Shown: positions 34,608-46,136, counted from the stretch's first letter. The stretch: DNA of 64,000 nt from Galerina marginata (GCA_023014335.1 JAECYW010000002.1:372001-436000); one strand, 5' to 3'. Made by a program: numbers and translations. The notes: a model not told the origin generated them from the sequence alone.

Positions 34608-35387
34608 TTCTGCAGGGGGGACGATGTTGTTTGTGAGATTAAGTGGTGGGTGTCGAGAAGAGTGCTGTGGCAGGCAGCTAATCGACGTTTGTGGTTTTAT
34701 AGGAGCAATCACCTATTTCGGGACGCGGATGCTTGGTGAGCGGTCACGTGCTATTGCGATCGATTTCGTCATCACGAATCCGTGAGCACTGGAAGCGCAC
34801 GACATATTGTCCACTTGCCCGAACCCTGGTAATCGAAGCAGAGGTCAGTGACAAAGAACCCGTAGATTAGTTTAGAAAGCCCCAGAATATCCCCGAACCA
34901 ACTAAATAACTTACGTTGATTCCATGATACAGCGCCGAAGGGCTGCCTAAGTGAAATGGGATCCGGACGAGCAGATAGGTTGTTGGTCGACGGCTTCGAG
35001 TCAGTGGACTGTAATTATAAGTAATAAGTACGGTATAAACATGAGACAGTGATAAGAGTTGTGTCAAGGACGAGCGCCTATATTTTTGCAGAGGCGCCTA
35101 GCACAACGAAATTCCTAATGAAGAAAAAAAAACTTCATATGTAGTCACATTGTGTCGGCTTGATGATCGCAGAGGCGATTGTCTATGCCAGTGACCCTAG
35201 ATTTAGGAGGCGAAGGTGTGGAAAATCTCATTTACAAGAGAGAAAATGAAGCAGGTATCGACCGTAGCAGGTGACGCATGACGGGAGCAGGTGTCCGACC
35301 CGCTGCCACGAGCATCAGAGCAGGTCAAGCATGGTTGACATGAATTCCCTCAAACCTGCCCACGAACCATTACAAAACACGCAGTTA
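34608..35387. other. Intergenic upstream of thioredoxin
   Basis: 780 bases. A gtCACGTGc E-box-like palindrome at about 34743-34752 lies in the probable thioredoxin promoter. No coding sequence or repeat recognised to 35387. Confidence 0.45.
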
Positions 35388-36960
35388 TTACAAGCTGGCC
35401 GAGCTTAGCTGCGCAAGGTCAATTTCGAGATTATCCATCATAGCATCCCAATTTCCATCAATATAATCATCAGAGTCCGCTTCCCAGTCTGAAACACTTG
35501 AGCCACCAGATTCGACCAAGGCAAACGATCCATCTGAATTATCTCCGTCGCTTTCTTCATCTGCACCTCCAGCCAACCCTTGTTGGATATAGGAAAGTTT
35601 CCTGGCAACCTCATGACCACATCCAGGAATTGGAAGGAAAACGTTTCCAGAGCATTCGAGACGAGAGTTGGTGGAATGAGTAAAGGAACGGTGAGAGGGA
35701 GCTCATGTAAATCATATGGTAGAGTTCGCACTCCTTTGAGGGCAGGTAGTTTCCAACTGGCAATTTTGGTCTTCAGTTCGTCGACGTCGCCACCATATTC
35801 TGCCAAGGTCCAAATATCTATCCATTTTATACATTTATGTTCCAGAGTTCCTGATAATTTCGGGGATAGGACAACATGTTCGAGAACTGGACACAATACT
35901 GAGAGATCCGGGAGGGGTGTTGTCTCCCATAAATTCCAGGCCCATGAATTGTCGATGTGGGGCCATTGTGGGCGGTGATATGCAAATATTGCGAGCCAGT
36001 CCCATAAGCCTCACAAAGATGTTGTAAGGCTCCCTCAGGGAGTTCTCCCTGAACGGTCAAGCGTTTAAGATGGGGCATATTCCAAGCCTTAGCCACCGCC
36101 TCTGTATAATTAACGGCCGACTCGGTAGCCACCCAAACTGTGAGATCTTCAAGATGGGTAAAAATTCTGGAAGGTATTTGTGCAACGCTCGAATGATGTC
36201 CAGGGACACGAAAAGAAAGGGACAGAAGGTAATGCGACGCCGTTTCCAGAAGCCTTTCAAGCATATCCGCCTCAATGGTGTAATGTAAGCAGAGACGGGT
36301 AATGCTGGGTACCACCGCATAATACCATGGGGCAGCGTCAGGTAGACAGAATGGCGACCATTGTGATGCAAAAGAGCAAGACGTCGTCCGAGGGCAGATG
36401 TCGAAGAGAACCTTCAACTGATGCTCGAACTGCTGTTCGTACCGTACAAGAACAACACAATAAAAGTGTACAGTCCTGATTGTCTCCTTCAAGTTCAAAT
36501 TTGGTGACGAGTTGTGGAGAGTTCGTAGGAGATTCGGTAGTTGATAGACGCGGCGTATAGAGACATCGGCATAAATAAACGGTATCCCGACCGTGTACCA
36601 TGTCCGGCAGACATTGACAACCGAGTTTTTCTGTTGCTGGACTCGACACCAGACTGAGTTGATTGAGAATGGAGACGAAGAATCGACTAGAAAGTGGGGA
36701 GGAATTGTCGTTCAAATATCATTTGGAGGATTTCAGGCGGTGGCTGAAAAAACGGCTCGCGAAAGGCCAGAGCTTGGTTACAGACGTCCAACTCATTCTA
36801 CACCAGAATGTACGATCAGCTTATGGCCCTTTAAGCCTTAAACCTTAAGCTTGTCAACTCACTCGTAAATCTGTCAAATCATCCACGAGGTCTTCATTTT
36901 GCATCCTCAGAGCTTTGATTTCGCTTTTGAAACAGATTCCGTTGTGTCTCCAATTAGGCT
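35388..36960 (-). pseudogene. Frameshifted F-box pseudogene, paralogue of 37228-38985
   Basis: Aligns along its full length with the intact neighbour upstream but needs three frames. Exon 1 remnant (about 36865-36950) reads ALRMQNEDLVDDLTDLR, matching AMKMEKEDILDEVTDLQ. Then LDVCNQALAFREPFFQPPPE and MIFER; at 36709-36711 one base is missing relative to the paralogue, after which HFLVDSS and WCRVQQQKNSVVNVCRTW continue in another frame. A second shift lies between LHITAHNG and DNSWAW (about 35950-35985), before PDLSVLCPVLEHVVLSP. A third lies near 35580, before the acidic end AGGADEESDGDNSDGSFALV. Three independent shifts argue against sequencing error alone, and no introns with good borders repair them. 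Confidence 0.8.
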
Positions 36961-37227
36961 CCGAGTCTGAGCCAATCCTAAGCGTACCGACGAAAGACTC
37001 GGCGACTCTTGCTCGAATCCGAGTGACACGATGATATCGAGTGGTCCAGGTTAAGTACGGCACGCTCGTCGCTCAGCCCAATTAATATTGCGAGTGACAA
37101 CTACTTAACGCGACGCGCCTGGGACGTGCATGTATTGCGGTGTAACCTAGGGCTAGGGGGAATGCAGATCAACACCTGTGCCAGCCAAAGGTCAATTACG
37201 CGGGCACTCGGGTATACAACTGCACAT

Positions 37228-38985
37228 CTACACTGGTTCCAGGGCATCCATCTCGGCATCCCAATCCTCAGTGATACCTTTATCTGAACTGACCTCCCAA
37301 TTACATGACCGATCAGACGCATAGCTGCCATCTTCTGAACTTGATTCATTGGATGGATAGACTGGGTGGTATGAATCTGGTTCGTCTGATTCGTCTGACC
37401 ATGCTTCAGAATCAGAGGCGTCAACGACCCATTGCGGAAAACCCACGATATGTGGGAGTCCAAGTTGATCGGCAGAAGCTCCTCGTCCGTCATTGCTGGA
37501 ATCTCCGAGTGCGTTCAAATCAGTTTCTCCTAGGTCCGCGACCCAATCAGGTTGACGATAACAAAGCTCTCCAACTTCGTGTTGTATTATCACATCCGAG
37601 AAATGAAAGGCGAAACTGTCTTCTTGAGTTGAGACGAGAGCAGGAGGAAGGAGTAAGGGGAGGCTAAGAGGGAGTTCATGCAATTGATATGGCAAGATTC
37701 GTACTCCTTTGAGTCGGGGTAAATCAGACTTTCTTCTGATCAGATCCCTTCGCCACGTTCTGACATCGCTCAAAATCTCGTCTGCTGCCCAGACGTCAAC
37801 CCATTCAATGCCATTATGGGTAAACATTTTTGAATAATCTGGCGTAAGCACGATGTGCTTGAGAGATGGACATGAATGTGAGAGGTCTGGAACAGGCTCG
37901 GAATCGAAGACCATGGTCCTTCGAATCCACGAGTCGCGATGGGTAGCGAGGTGTAAATATTGCAAGTTGGAACCATAAGCATCGCATAACAGTTCCAAGG
38001 TTGTTGCTGGGAGGCGCCTTTTTACGGTTAGGCGTCTGAGGTGGGGCATTTTCCAAACGCCAACGTATGCCTCCAGACTCGGAGCGACCTCAGGGCTAGA
38101 TACCCAAATCGTAATAGCATCAAGGCGTGGAAATAGACAGGGGGGTGGCCCAGGATCCAGGTGCCGTTGGAGAACTTTAAAAGAGAGGGATACGAGGTGG
38201 GGAGATGTCAACTCCACAATGTTTTCGAGAGTCCTCATGTCAATATCATAATGGAGGCAAAGGTCGGTAATTTTGGGTACCACAGCACAGAATGGATTCA
38301 AAGCTGTGAGGGGTAGATGAAATAACGATAATTGTGACCCAAAAGTGCAACACGTTATCGACTGGCAGGTGTTGAAGAGTGCAGTCAGTTCCTGTTCGTA
38401 TTGTCCTGTGTACCATACAGGCACAAAGCAATTGAATTCTATGGTCTTGATCATCGCTTTCAGGTTTTGGTTCGGGGATGAAAGGCGGAGAGTTTTGAGA
38501 AGTTTCGATAGTTGATATACTGTATCATATACACGACGAATAAAAACATTCGCGTAAAGAAATGGGAGACCGGTCGTGTACCAAGTGCGGCATACGTTGA
38601 TAATCGAATGTTTCTGTTGCTGCACTTTGCACCAGAAGGAATTGGGTACAAATGAGTCCGAAGAGGTGACCAGGAACGAGGGGAGTATCGTGCGTTCAAA
38701 AATCATGTAAAGAATCTCTGGTGGTGGTTGCGAAAATGGTTTGCGAAGGGCCAGTGTCTGATGACAGAAGTCCAACTCGTGCTGAAATAAAAATGAAATC
38801 ATTTAGATGAGCCAGATCCTAGGTATATTCCCAAAAAAACAACCCACCTGCAGGTCTGTCACTTCATCCAATATATCTTCCTTTTCCATCTTCATAGCTC
38901 TGAGTTCGCGTTTGAGACGCTTTACTTCAAGTCCTAATGAGCTGGAGTTGTCCATGGCGTACAAAGAAACGAGTCGATTTTTCAT
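37228..38985 (-). CDS. F-box-like protein with N-terminal coiled coil, about 563 aa
   Basis: Two exons: 38848-38985 (or from 38955) and 37228-38781. Begins with a short coiled coil (LEVKRLKRELRAMKMEKEDI), followed across the intron by HELDFCHQTLALRKPFSQPP and the F-box core PPEILYMIFERTI ... IINVCRTWYTTGLPFLYANV. The rest is Leu-rich (ITDLCLHYDI, LVSLSFKVL, LRRLTVKRRL, LQYLHLATH, LKGVRILPYQLHELPLSLP), with a strongly acidic Ser/Asp tail (SDESDEPDSYHPVYPSNESS, TEDWDAEMDALEPV). An ATG at 38955 (MDNSSSLGLEV) has the stronger context gccATGg; 38985 adds MKNRLVSLYA. Predicted SCF receptor. Adjacent pseudogene at 35388-36960 is its tandem copy. Confidence 0.8.
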
Positions 38986-40692
38986 ATCTGAAAAATTATT
39001 GAGGAAGGAGGTGTACGCCCCCTGCCTTGTGCAATTGTTGTGGAAACGACCGATTGGGCAAAGAATTCTCAGGCTCGCTCTTAGCGGCGCTCTCCATCAG
39101 CATTACAATTTTATATTCACCCCAACCACCAGAGCCTAACCTTGACATTGCAGTCCCAAAGAATCGTGAACCCAAGTTCAAGGCTGTCCCTGTCTAGGCT
39201 GCTGTCATCTTCAAATTTTACCAAAGGCAGAGGGCGTTTAAGTGGATTCGTGAGCTCAGAATTCAGTATCGCAATCCTCTTACTTCCAGCAGATGTTCCA
39301 AAGGCTGTTCTTTCTGGTCGGTGTAAGCACCCATCTTTTTTGTCATGGTCGGTCTGCAGGTGTATCCTCGAGCTTGCAATTCCTGGTATAGGAGCAAGAT
39401 GGATGGATCATAAGGTCCTGCGCACTCTGGCCATACCTGAAATTAATTAACCGTCTTCCATGGCAAGCTCAACGGCCCTGTATTCGAAGCACTAGACTAA
39501 ATTTGATCTACGAACGCTGATTTACTGCATTTACCAGCTCTTCTTGAGGTTTCCAGAACCACTGCCGTGGACGCCAGCCATGCCAGCTAGCCATCTGCGC
39601 CTTGGCTATACCCGTCAGTTAAAGAGCTATTTCCCGTCGTGGTGCCACTCCATTCATGCAGTTCCTGGTATCATTCTTCAGCCTTTTAAATCTCGTTTCT
39701 TCCTGCCACTTCTGGTGTTCGGCGTAATCGCAGTGGAAGGCTCCCATCTGCCCTTATTTCCATCTGAGGGTGGAAAAAGAAGGGAAGTATTGCTAATAAG
39801 CCGATATGGCGAACTTCAAAAACAAAGTTCTGGTAGCAGATACTCCAGATTCGTTGGACTCGGACGAATTCGCGGGTTTCAAGGTCGTGCGATTTGATGG
39901 ACTCCACGAAGACAGTTTACGTTGTGGGCGACCCGTTTTCCGCGAGAATATGGATATACATTTCTTCGCGAACCCTCAAATGGCATGGACTTTGGCCTTA
40001 CGATAATCCACATGATCCTCCCTATGGCGTAAATTCATATTTTTCAATGCGAACCTTTCTCTTGGTCCTAGCAGTCGAAATGCAAGGTATTTGCTCCGAA
40101 AGAGGCCATCTACATCGCGATTGTAACATTGACCCTAATCACCATTAGGTCGTGTCAGTAGCACCAGCGCCGGCCAGCGGTAGTCCTCCGACACTCAGTG
40201 CCTGTGGTCCTTGTCAATGTCATCATCGCAACTGATGTTGTCATTCTTCAATTCCGTCATAAACGATAATTATATCAAACCCACCGTCAGGCTCCATGGC
40301 CACTCCGAGGTCCATGCATACGCAGAGATCCGTGCCAATTACCATTGAGCGGTAGAGACCCCGACGCACGCACATCCGCTAACTTTTGGACTTGAGCTTA
40401 TACGCAATTGTCGAGTTTATCCTATATTTAGTATCCACTCGGAGCTGGAGGTCAAAGGTACTTTAACCAGGCATACTCCGATTTCCCCTCTCCAATTTAA
40501 TCTCTCCCGAATATCTCCCATCGCAGCAACCTGGACATTCGAGCTCGCTGTCTTCCAGCTGTAACGTCGACTTATCCTTTATCCATTTCCTTATCTCTGA
40601 CGAACGTTTATGCAGCATTTCTGATAACGCGTCATTTCTACATTCTAATCAGCCGTTAGGCCCGGGCCGTTCCGCACGCCCCTATCTCAATC
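38986..40692. other. Gene-poor interval left of the hAT element
   Basis: 1.7 kb without a recognised gene. Scattered short frames such as MANFKNKVLVADTPDSLDSD (from 39806, 66 codons) lack splice or family support. No transposon ends found here. Confidence 0.4.
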
Positions 40693-40700
40693 CGACCCTT
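40693..40700. repeat. 8-bp target site duplication, left
   Basis: CGACCCTT, repeated exactly at 42143-42150. Confidence 0.9.
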
Positions 40701-42142
40701 CAGTGGTGTCTTGACCTTCTTGACCCCGGCCGAAAGGGTCAGGCCGAAATGGGGTCAGGCCAATTTGACTGGGTCAGGCCCGGGGTCAACGGGGTCAAGT
40801 GTCACGTGCAGGCCAAAATCAGGCCTACCCGCGACACCAGTTACAAAAGTAGAGTAGCGGAAGCTTGCATCGTCCGTCGCGGAATTCATACGTAGAAAAT
40901 AATATATTGGAGGTCTGGAATATGTATCTAATCCCATATCGTTCCTCTCGCTCCCTTGATTCAATTTCCACCATGCCGCCGTCGCCAGACTCGCCACTCT
41001 GGCGATACTTTCATCACGGCAAAACACACTACAAAAATGACAAGACTCACGTAAACGCCTGATGCAGGGCACGCATAAACGCCCAGAAACGCGTCCTGAT
41101 GGAGCTAGACGCGTCGAAAGTTCATGCTGGTGAATCTGTTGCAGTACGAACTCCTGTGGAATTAGAAACGGGCCACGGCAGGTATGTAGGCGAGGATGTC
41201 TATTACGTTGACCAACCTGATAAAGTGTAGCCATTGCGAGGGTCAGCCCAATCTGCAGATTCAGAAAAGGTTCACAAATCGGCTGCTGTTGGAATGGAGA
41301 TCAAGCGAGTCCTGGAAGAGAACGGCCTTGCCCGAAATCGAAAGAAGCGAAAATTTGACGAGGACGAAGTCGGTGAAGCGACCGCGACACCTGAAAACTC
41401 AAACAGCACGGACGCTGATGCAACAGACATGAATTTCGACGACTATGCCCAAGATTTAATTCGACAAGCCCAGATCTCAGAACATGAAGACGCACGATGA
41501 AGACATTCCAAATCCCCCTCCCACAACAAATCCTCCGCTGGTTTCTCAAAGTCCAACCCAAAATACTACTTCGTTGCCGACAGTAAGTGCGCCAAGCCAC
41601 AGGTAATAGACCTACTGCTCGACCGTCAACGTCAACATCAAGCTCCAGGAAGAGACAAATAAAACTTACAAACCTCTTTAATTACTCCCATAACGGGCAT
41701 CCAGGTGAGGGTCTGGAGTTCTTTTGGCCAGGGAGCATTAAGAACCTTGAGGAGGACTTACTAGCACACACGCACGCTGCTGCTGAGCCGACAGCGTCAA
41801 CTTCCTCACCGTCAACGGTGTAGTTTATTGTCTAGGCTGGAAGTAAGAGCGATGCTTGTGATGGAATGTTTCAATTTACAACTTACTTAGACGGAAGCTC
41901 TCTAATTATCATACATTTGTTGCATAGAGTGGTTCAAAGCAGCATAAAATGGGAAGATAAACGAGGTAGGAGGTAAACGAAACGTAGGCGCTTTGACACG
42001 GGAGTCATCCGGCTGTCGGGTGTCCAAATTGCCGTGTTCACACGACCCTTTGTTGACCGGTCAGGCCTGGTTGACCGCTTCTTGACCGTTTTTTGACTGA
42101 CCCCGGCCTGACCGGTCATGACCCGGGTCAGTGACACCACTG
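40701..42142. mobile_element. hAT-type DNA transposon, decayed, 1,442 bp
   Basis: Ends are the perfect 10-bp inverted repeat CAGTGGTGTC / GACACCACTG (40701-40710 and 42133-42142), flanked on both sides by the 8-bp duplication CGACCCTT (40693-40700 and 42143-42150). A CAGTG start and 8-bp duplication define hAT elements. Both ends are packed with subterminal GGTCA/TGACC words (for example ggtcaggccg and ttgaccggtcagg), the kind of motif hAT transposases bind. Inside is a BED-finger-like remnant but no RNase-H-like catalytic core, so the copy cannot move by itself. It lies 276 bp upstream of the ATG of the gene at 42426. Confidence 0.9.
40973..41823 (+). pseudogene. Degraded, internally deleted hAT transposase remnant (BED-finger part)
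   Basis: From ATG 40973: PDSPLWRYFHHGKTHYKN, matching the W-x-x-F start of a BED finger. It is followed by an in-frame TGA at 41060 exactly where CRARINAQKR begins, so the expected CxxC pair reads C-R-A-R. Further open blocks follow: VGMEIKRVLEENGLARNRKK at 41290-41350, an acidic disordered stretch to 41500, and KLTNLFNYSHNGHPGEGLEF plus FWPGSIKNLEEDLLAHTH at 41660-41780, ending TAG at 41823. The DDE/RNase-H-like catalytic domain and C-terminal hAT dimerisation region are absent. It resembles only the N-terminal part and a short tail of an agaric hAT protein; assignment rests on the finger pattern and the element's ends. Confidence 0.6.
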
Positions 42143-42150
42143 CGACCCTT
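42143..42150. repeat. 8-bp target site duplication, right
   Basis: CGACCCTT, same as 40693-40700. Confidence 0.9.
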
Positions 42151-42425
42151 CACCTATCCCGATCCGCGTGCGTCTCGTTCTGTCCTGCTTCTTGTTTGCA
42201 TCTCTGGCTGGCGATATATACGGACACTGACGCCCCATCTGTAGTCCCTTGCCTTAGTACTTATCTACTGGGTGCCAGCATAGCACCACCGAAGCAACTC
42301 CGTTACCGCACCCAACAACCCCGATCGGCTTTAGAAGGAGTAGTTCACCACCTACATTAACTCTGACTGGGCTTAACGATAACGCGTCCTCCTTATCCCT
42401 GCAACCTTTGCCTTCCTACTTGACC

Positions 42426-43409
42426 ATGTCTTTTTCCAAAGCCAACACTACTGCTAATACCTTGTCCACCTCTGCCACGACCAACGTGAAGCGTGGCTAC
42501 AGCAAGACCTGCACCCCGTTCAAACCAGCCTCTAACACCAACACCTCTATCGCGAACAGTAACGTCCAGGCCAACGCAGTGCGCAAACCTGGACTGAGCA
42601 CTGGACTGAAAGTGGTTACCAACGCCGGTAACTCCCCTTCCACCCCCGTAACTGTCGATACAGTCACTAGCGAGGGTAATACCCCAGCTCCCTCTGTCTC
42701 CGTCTCTATTTCAGCTACCGCGTACCCCTCAGACGAAGAGAACGTGCGTCCTGCCCAGGACCAGGAATACATTCAGGCCCAAGCACCGCTCTCCCCGCAG
42801 CTCAAGGACAGGGAGGGGGAACGAGACATCCGGGCCTACGAGCACGAACGCCAAAGGTCAAAACGCGCGGAGGAGCGGGCTGTGCGGAGAGCCCGGAAAG
42901 CTGGGCTCGGAGGGAAGACGAAGGTTCAAGCCACCGCCGATGGCGTGAGTGGGAGGAAGAGGGAAGTGCAAAGAAGGGGCGATGCCGGTGAGGAGGTTGA
43001 CGGGGAATATGTTCTTGGTGGCGTTGGTACTAGACTGGTCTCTGGTATCCCGCCTCTCCTGGGTCCTGCTACTGCCCCCGTCGCAGCCAACGAGCGTGCC
43101 TTGTTTGCGGCAGCTACTATCGCGACTCCTGCAGAAACGCGGGTCGACGTCAATTTGTCAGATTTGGTGGTGCCCTCGAGGCCTGCCAAGTCGAAAGTGC
43201 GAACTCGGATTGTCGCAGGAGAGGAGTTCCAATGGGTGCCGGCGGTAAAGGCAGTAATTGCAATAGACGAGGTGGAGTTCGGGCCCAGGGATATGGAGGT
43301 GGACGAGCCTTGGGAGTGTGTAGAAGCGGAAGCGGGGGAGACCGAGACGAAGAGGAAGGACCGAGAACTTTCGTATGCTGACGTCTTGGTTGGTATGCAG
43401 ATGCATTAA
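42426..43409 (+). CDS. Disordered Ala/Ser/Thr-rich hypothetical protein, 327 aa
   Basis: Single exon, first ATG of the frame at 42426 (MSFSKANTTANTLSTSATTN). The first half is low-complexity Thr/Asn/Ser/Val. A charged helix rich in Arg/Glu follows (DIRAYEHERQRSKRAEERAV). The C-terminal third is more conserved-looking (TRVDVNLSDLVVPSRPAKSK, EEFQWVPAVKAVIAIDEVEF, DREL SYADVLVGMQMH end). No domain recognised and no membrane segment. Codon use is GC-rich and coherent, which argues for a real gene. The hAT element sits just upstream, so its promoter may be partly displaced or altered. Confidence 0.7.
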   Translation: MSFSKANTTANTLSTSATTNVKRGYSKTCTPFKPASNTNTSIANSNVQANAVRKPGLSTGLKVVTNAGNSPSTPVTVDTVTSEGNTPAPSVSVSISATAYPSDEENVRPAQDQEYIQAQAPLSPQLKDREGERDIRAYEHERQRSKRAEERAVRRARKAGLGGKTKVQATADGVSGRKREVQRRGDAGEEVDGEYVLGGVGTRLVSGIPPLLGPATAPVAANERALFAAATIATPAETRVDVNLSDLVVPSRPAKSKVRTRIVAGEEFQWVPAVKAVIAIDEVEFGPRDMEVDEPWECVEAEAGETETKRKDRELSYADVLVGMQMH

Positions 43410-44021
43410 AGATGAAGAGCAGATACATACACCCAAGCACAAGGACTGAAGCTGTTCGCGTCGATTGGCCGGTCTTCAACTTCTAATCTCTTCTGCTCTG
43501 GCTTAGCGCTAATATTTCGTCTCATCGGTTTAGTCATTTTATACCCCTCGATTGCCCCTCCCCTTTGTCACATTGTCTCGCATAGCAAGCAAACCCAAGA
43601 TATGGTACGGACTTACCTTTGTTAGCCCTCCAGTTGTATTTCCGTTGCAGATTTATCCGCCATTCCTTTTATCATAGTCATTCGTTCGTTTGTGTCATCG
43701 TTACCGCTTCGTAGTTTGCGTATTTCGTAGGCGGATGTGTTGCTTCCTTTTATAGTGTATGTAAGAGTAGCTTTATTAGAAATTTATGTTCGTTTAATGT
43801 GTACATGTGGGCGGACGATTGGGATGGCCTCATCGACTTCATCCCCGAAAATTAGTCAGGTAACCAACCCTAAGGGATGGTTCAAAAACGTATTGGTGCA
43901 AAACAAGCGAGCGATTTGTATGCTAAAGACTGTTAGATATTAATTGTCCATGTGAAAAAAGAGCTCCTGTTCATGAATTCGAAGGGTGTTTCGTACAGCA
44001 CTCTGTGCTTTATTGCCGGCT
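43410..44021. other. Convergent 3' intergenic region
   Basis: 612 bases between the disordered-protein gene and the stop of a minus-strand F-box gene. AT-rich right half; no gene or repeat seen. Confidence 0.5.
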
Positions 44022-45842
44022 TTAGAAGTTCTGGTTCTCGAAATCTACATAATCCCATGACCGATCATCGTCTGTTAAACCGTACCATGGTGAAAAGAGA
44101 TCATTATACTTCAAGTCGTCCGGGTGCATAGCTCGGACGGAATAGCGCAGATCCAACTCGATCTGCACGCCTACTTCTTCAGCACGTCGATAAACCGCCT
44201 CTTTGATATCGGTCTCCATTGCCCTGTCAAATTTAACCTTGACTATCTTCAACGCTCTTACTTCGGTCTGCGGGGAATCATCCAACCGGCTAAGGATGAA
44301 TTCCTGAAGGAATTCGTCACCATTTATGGGGTCTGAATAAATTTCGAGTACCTCCAACTTTGGGAGTAAGGTCTCGTCGAGAAAATTCGCATTCGATTTT
44401 GAATCATCCTTGGGTATCAAAAGACCCAAGTTGAAATTTCCTGGCCCCGAATAGTCGCGGTGCGGCATTCCAGGATAGGGGCGTTCACCAATTATCAGGT
44501 GAGTGACTTGACTTGCAGATCGAAAAGCGGAGAGAATGTCCTCGTGGCTAAGGATACGCGTGTCAAGGGTCAGTCTTCTAAGGTTATTGGACTTTCCAAG
44601 GAGGATAAAAAGCGGTGACTGGTACAGAGGGGGTGGACTGTTGCCTGGACTTGAAGTTGCATATCTCATACCGTTGTAAATTTGATATTCCAACGAATTC
44701 AAAACTGGAGCGTCGATTCGTCTGTAAAAAGCCTCCATCATATCCACCCCAGCGACGCGAATGGAAAGGGATCGCAAGTGTGGTAGTGAAAGCATTTCTT
44801 CGGGTTCAAGAAGCATGTTCATGCTGTCAGAGATGGCGAATTTACAATGTCTAAGGTTCTGACATCGTCGAAGCACATGAACCACTTCTGTACTGGTAAT
44901 CGCGGAATAGAAAGCGAGATTAGTGAGGTTCCCCCATGATGGAGGAGTGGTCCGTGAATCGAAGGCCAAGATGTTGTCAGACAAGAGCGAAATGCTCTGC
45001 AGATTCGGCGCATGGAATAATAGGATCGACCTCTTGGTCATTCCGGGGTAGACATAGACCTGCTCAGGGAAACTTGCTTTTAAGTTTCGAAGCTGCGGTA
45101 GCATTTCAAGGGATAATTTGGTTTGAAGAATTTCGTACACCTGAGCTGGCATAGATAATTCGAGATTACTAATTCTTTGAGAAAAAGAAAGAATTGTGTT
45201 GAATATTTGCAACAATGGACTTTCTTCGCCGATGACTGGGTTGTAATCCACCACGCCAAGGAAACTGAGGGATATAGACAGGGGGCAACGTCCAGAACGA
45301 GAGAGCCAGACATCAACAAGTCTGCAACGCGCCCACACCGTTTTGGCGTGCTTGTCCACCGATACGCGTTGTGGTTCACCACCCCACGGAGTGTTCGGGC
45401 CTATTGCTGGGGAAGGCGGGAAAGGATAGTTTCCCATGGAATAATGAGAAAGTGGGATGTGCAATGCCGACCAGATGCGATGAGACGATAGGGCGATAGA
45501 TCTCCATGATTGGCAAATGCGGGTCAGAAGCAATGGCGCCTCTGTGATGCTCATTACTGCATTTCTGTGAGTTGGTAGGCAGTGGTAGAATATTTCGTGA
45601 ATGATGTCTGAAGGGAGTCTGCGAATTGGGGAGAGGATGGGGGCGAATTCGTCCATGGCTTTCTTGAGAACATCATGCTCTTTAGTGAGATCGTTCAAGG
45701 CCTTTGTGAGGCGGTCAATCTCTATGTCTCTACTTTCCAAGTCCTTCAATGGATTTAAAAGTTCGCCCTTGATGTCTTTCAGGACATCTTCGGATGGGGG
45801 GTCGTTGTGTTGGGAGAAAAGTTGTGCGAGATGGCTGTGCAT
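44022..45842 (-). CDS. F-box-like protein with N-terminal coiled coil, 606 aa
   Basis: Single exon. A coiled coil at about residues 30-65 (RDIEIDRLTKALNDLTKEHD) leads into a typical agaric F-box: RLPSDIIHEIFYHCLPTHRN, then LLTRICQSWRSIALSSHRIW. The block VDVWLSRSGRCPLSISLSF follows, then a Leu-rich C-terminal part with regularly spaced strands (ISNLELSMP, LRNLKASFP, LQSISLLSDN, LRHCKFAIS, LRSLSIRVAG, LRRLTLDTRI, LEVLEIYSDP). Predicted substrate receptor of SCF ubiquitin ligase. The ATG at 45842 is the only upstream Met in frame with a short leader. Divergent from the F-box gene beginning at 46137, with 294 bp between the ATGs. Confidence 0.85.
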   Translation of the reverse strand: MHSHLAQLFSQHNDPPSEDVLKDIKGELLNPLKDLESRDIEIDRLTKALNDLTKEHDVLKKAMDEFAPILSPIRRLPSDIIHEIFYHCLPTHRNAVMSITEAPLLLTRICQSWRSIALSSHRIWSALHIPLSHYSMGNYPFPPSPAIGPNTPWGGEPQRVSVDKHAKTVWARCRLVDVWLSRSGRCPLSISLSFLGVVDYNPVIGEESPLLQIFNTILSFSQRISNLELSMPAQVYEILQTKLSLEMLPQLRNLKASFPEQVYVYPGMTKRSILLFHAPNLQSISLLSDNILAFDSRTTPPSWGNLTNLAFYSAITSTEVVHVLRRCQNLRHCKFAISDSMNMLLEPEEMLSLPHLRSLSIRVAGVDMMEAFYRRIDAPVLNSLEYQIYNGMRYATSSPGNSPPPLYQSPLFILLGKSNNLRRLTLDTRILSHEDILSAFRSASQVTHLIIGERPYPGMPHRDYSGPGNFNLGLLIPKDDSKSNANFLDETLLPKLEVLEIYSDPINGDEFLQEFILSRLDDSPQTEVRALKIVKVKFDRAMETDIKEAVYRRAEEVGVQIELDLRYSVRAMHPDDLKYNDLFSPWYGLTDDDRSWDYVDFENQNF

Positions 45843-46136
45843 ACCTGTCGACCTCTGTCGATCGAATGTCGATTGGCCGGAAGATGAAATATGAGAGCAG
45901 AGTGAGAGCTACCTGAGGCTATTTTCCCCTCCGAACAGGTTATTAATCGATGTTCAGGCAAAAGAAGTGATAAGTAGAGTTCTGAGCAGTGAGTACTATT
46001 GAGTAGTGAGGGCCATGCAGTTCATACTGTGCTTTGTAAGCGAGATTAGATTAAAAATCAACTTTGTGAGTTCACAGGCTTCTCGTCTTAAACCGCGACT
46101 TTCATCATCTATCACGATCAGCAGCACTGAAATCCG
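45843..46136. promoter_or_regulatory. Bidirectional upstream region of two F-box genes
   Basis: 294 bp between divergent start codons. No clear TATA box; both promoters must fit in or overlap this interval. Inferred from layout only. Confidence 0.5.

Noticed and set aside
35388..36960. Intact multi-exon F-box gene model
   Set aside because: Would need introns at three places where the paralogue is uninterrupted and where no good splice signals occur.
40755..41234. 159-codon minus-strand frame within the hAT element
   Set aside because: No recognised features; the opposite strand carries the BED-finger remnant, and the element's ends explain the region.
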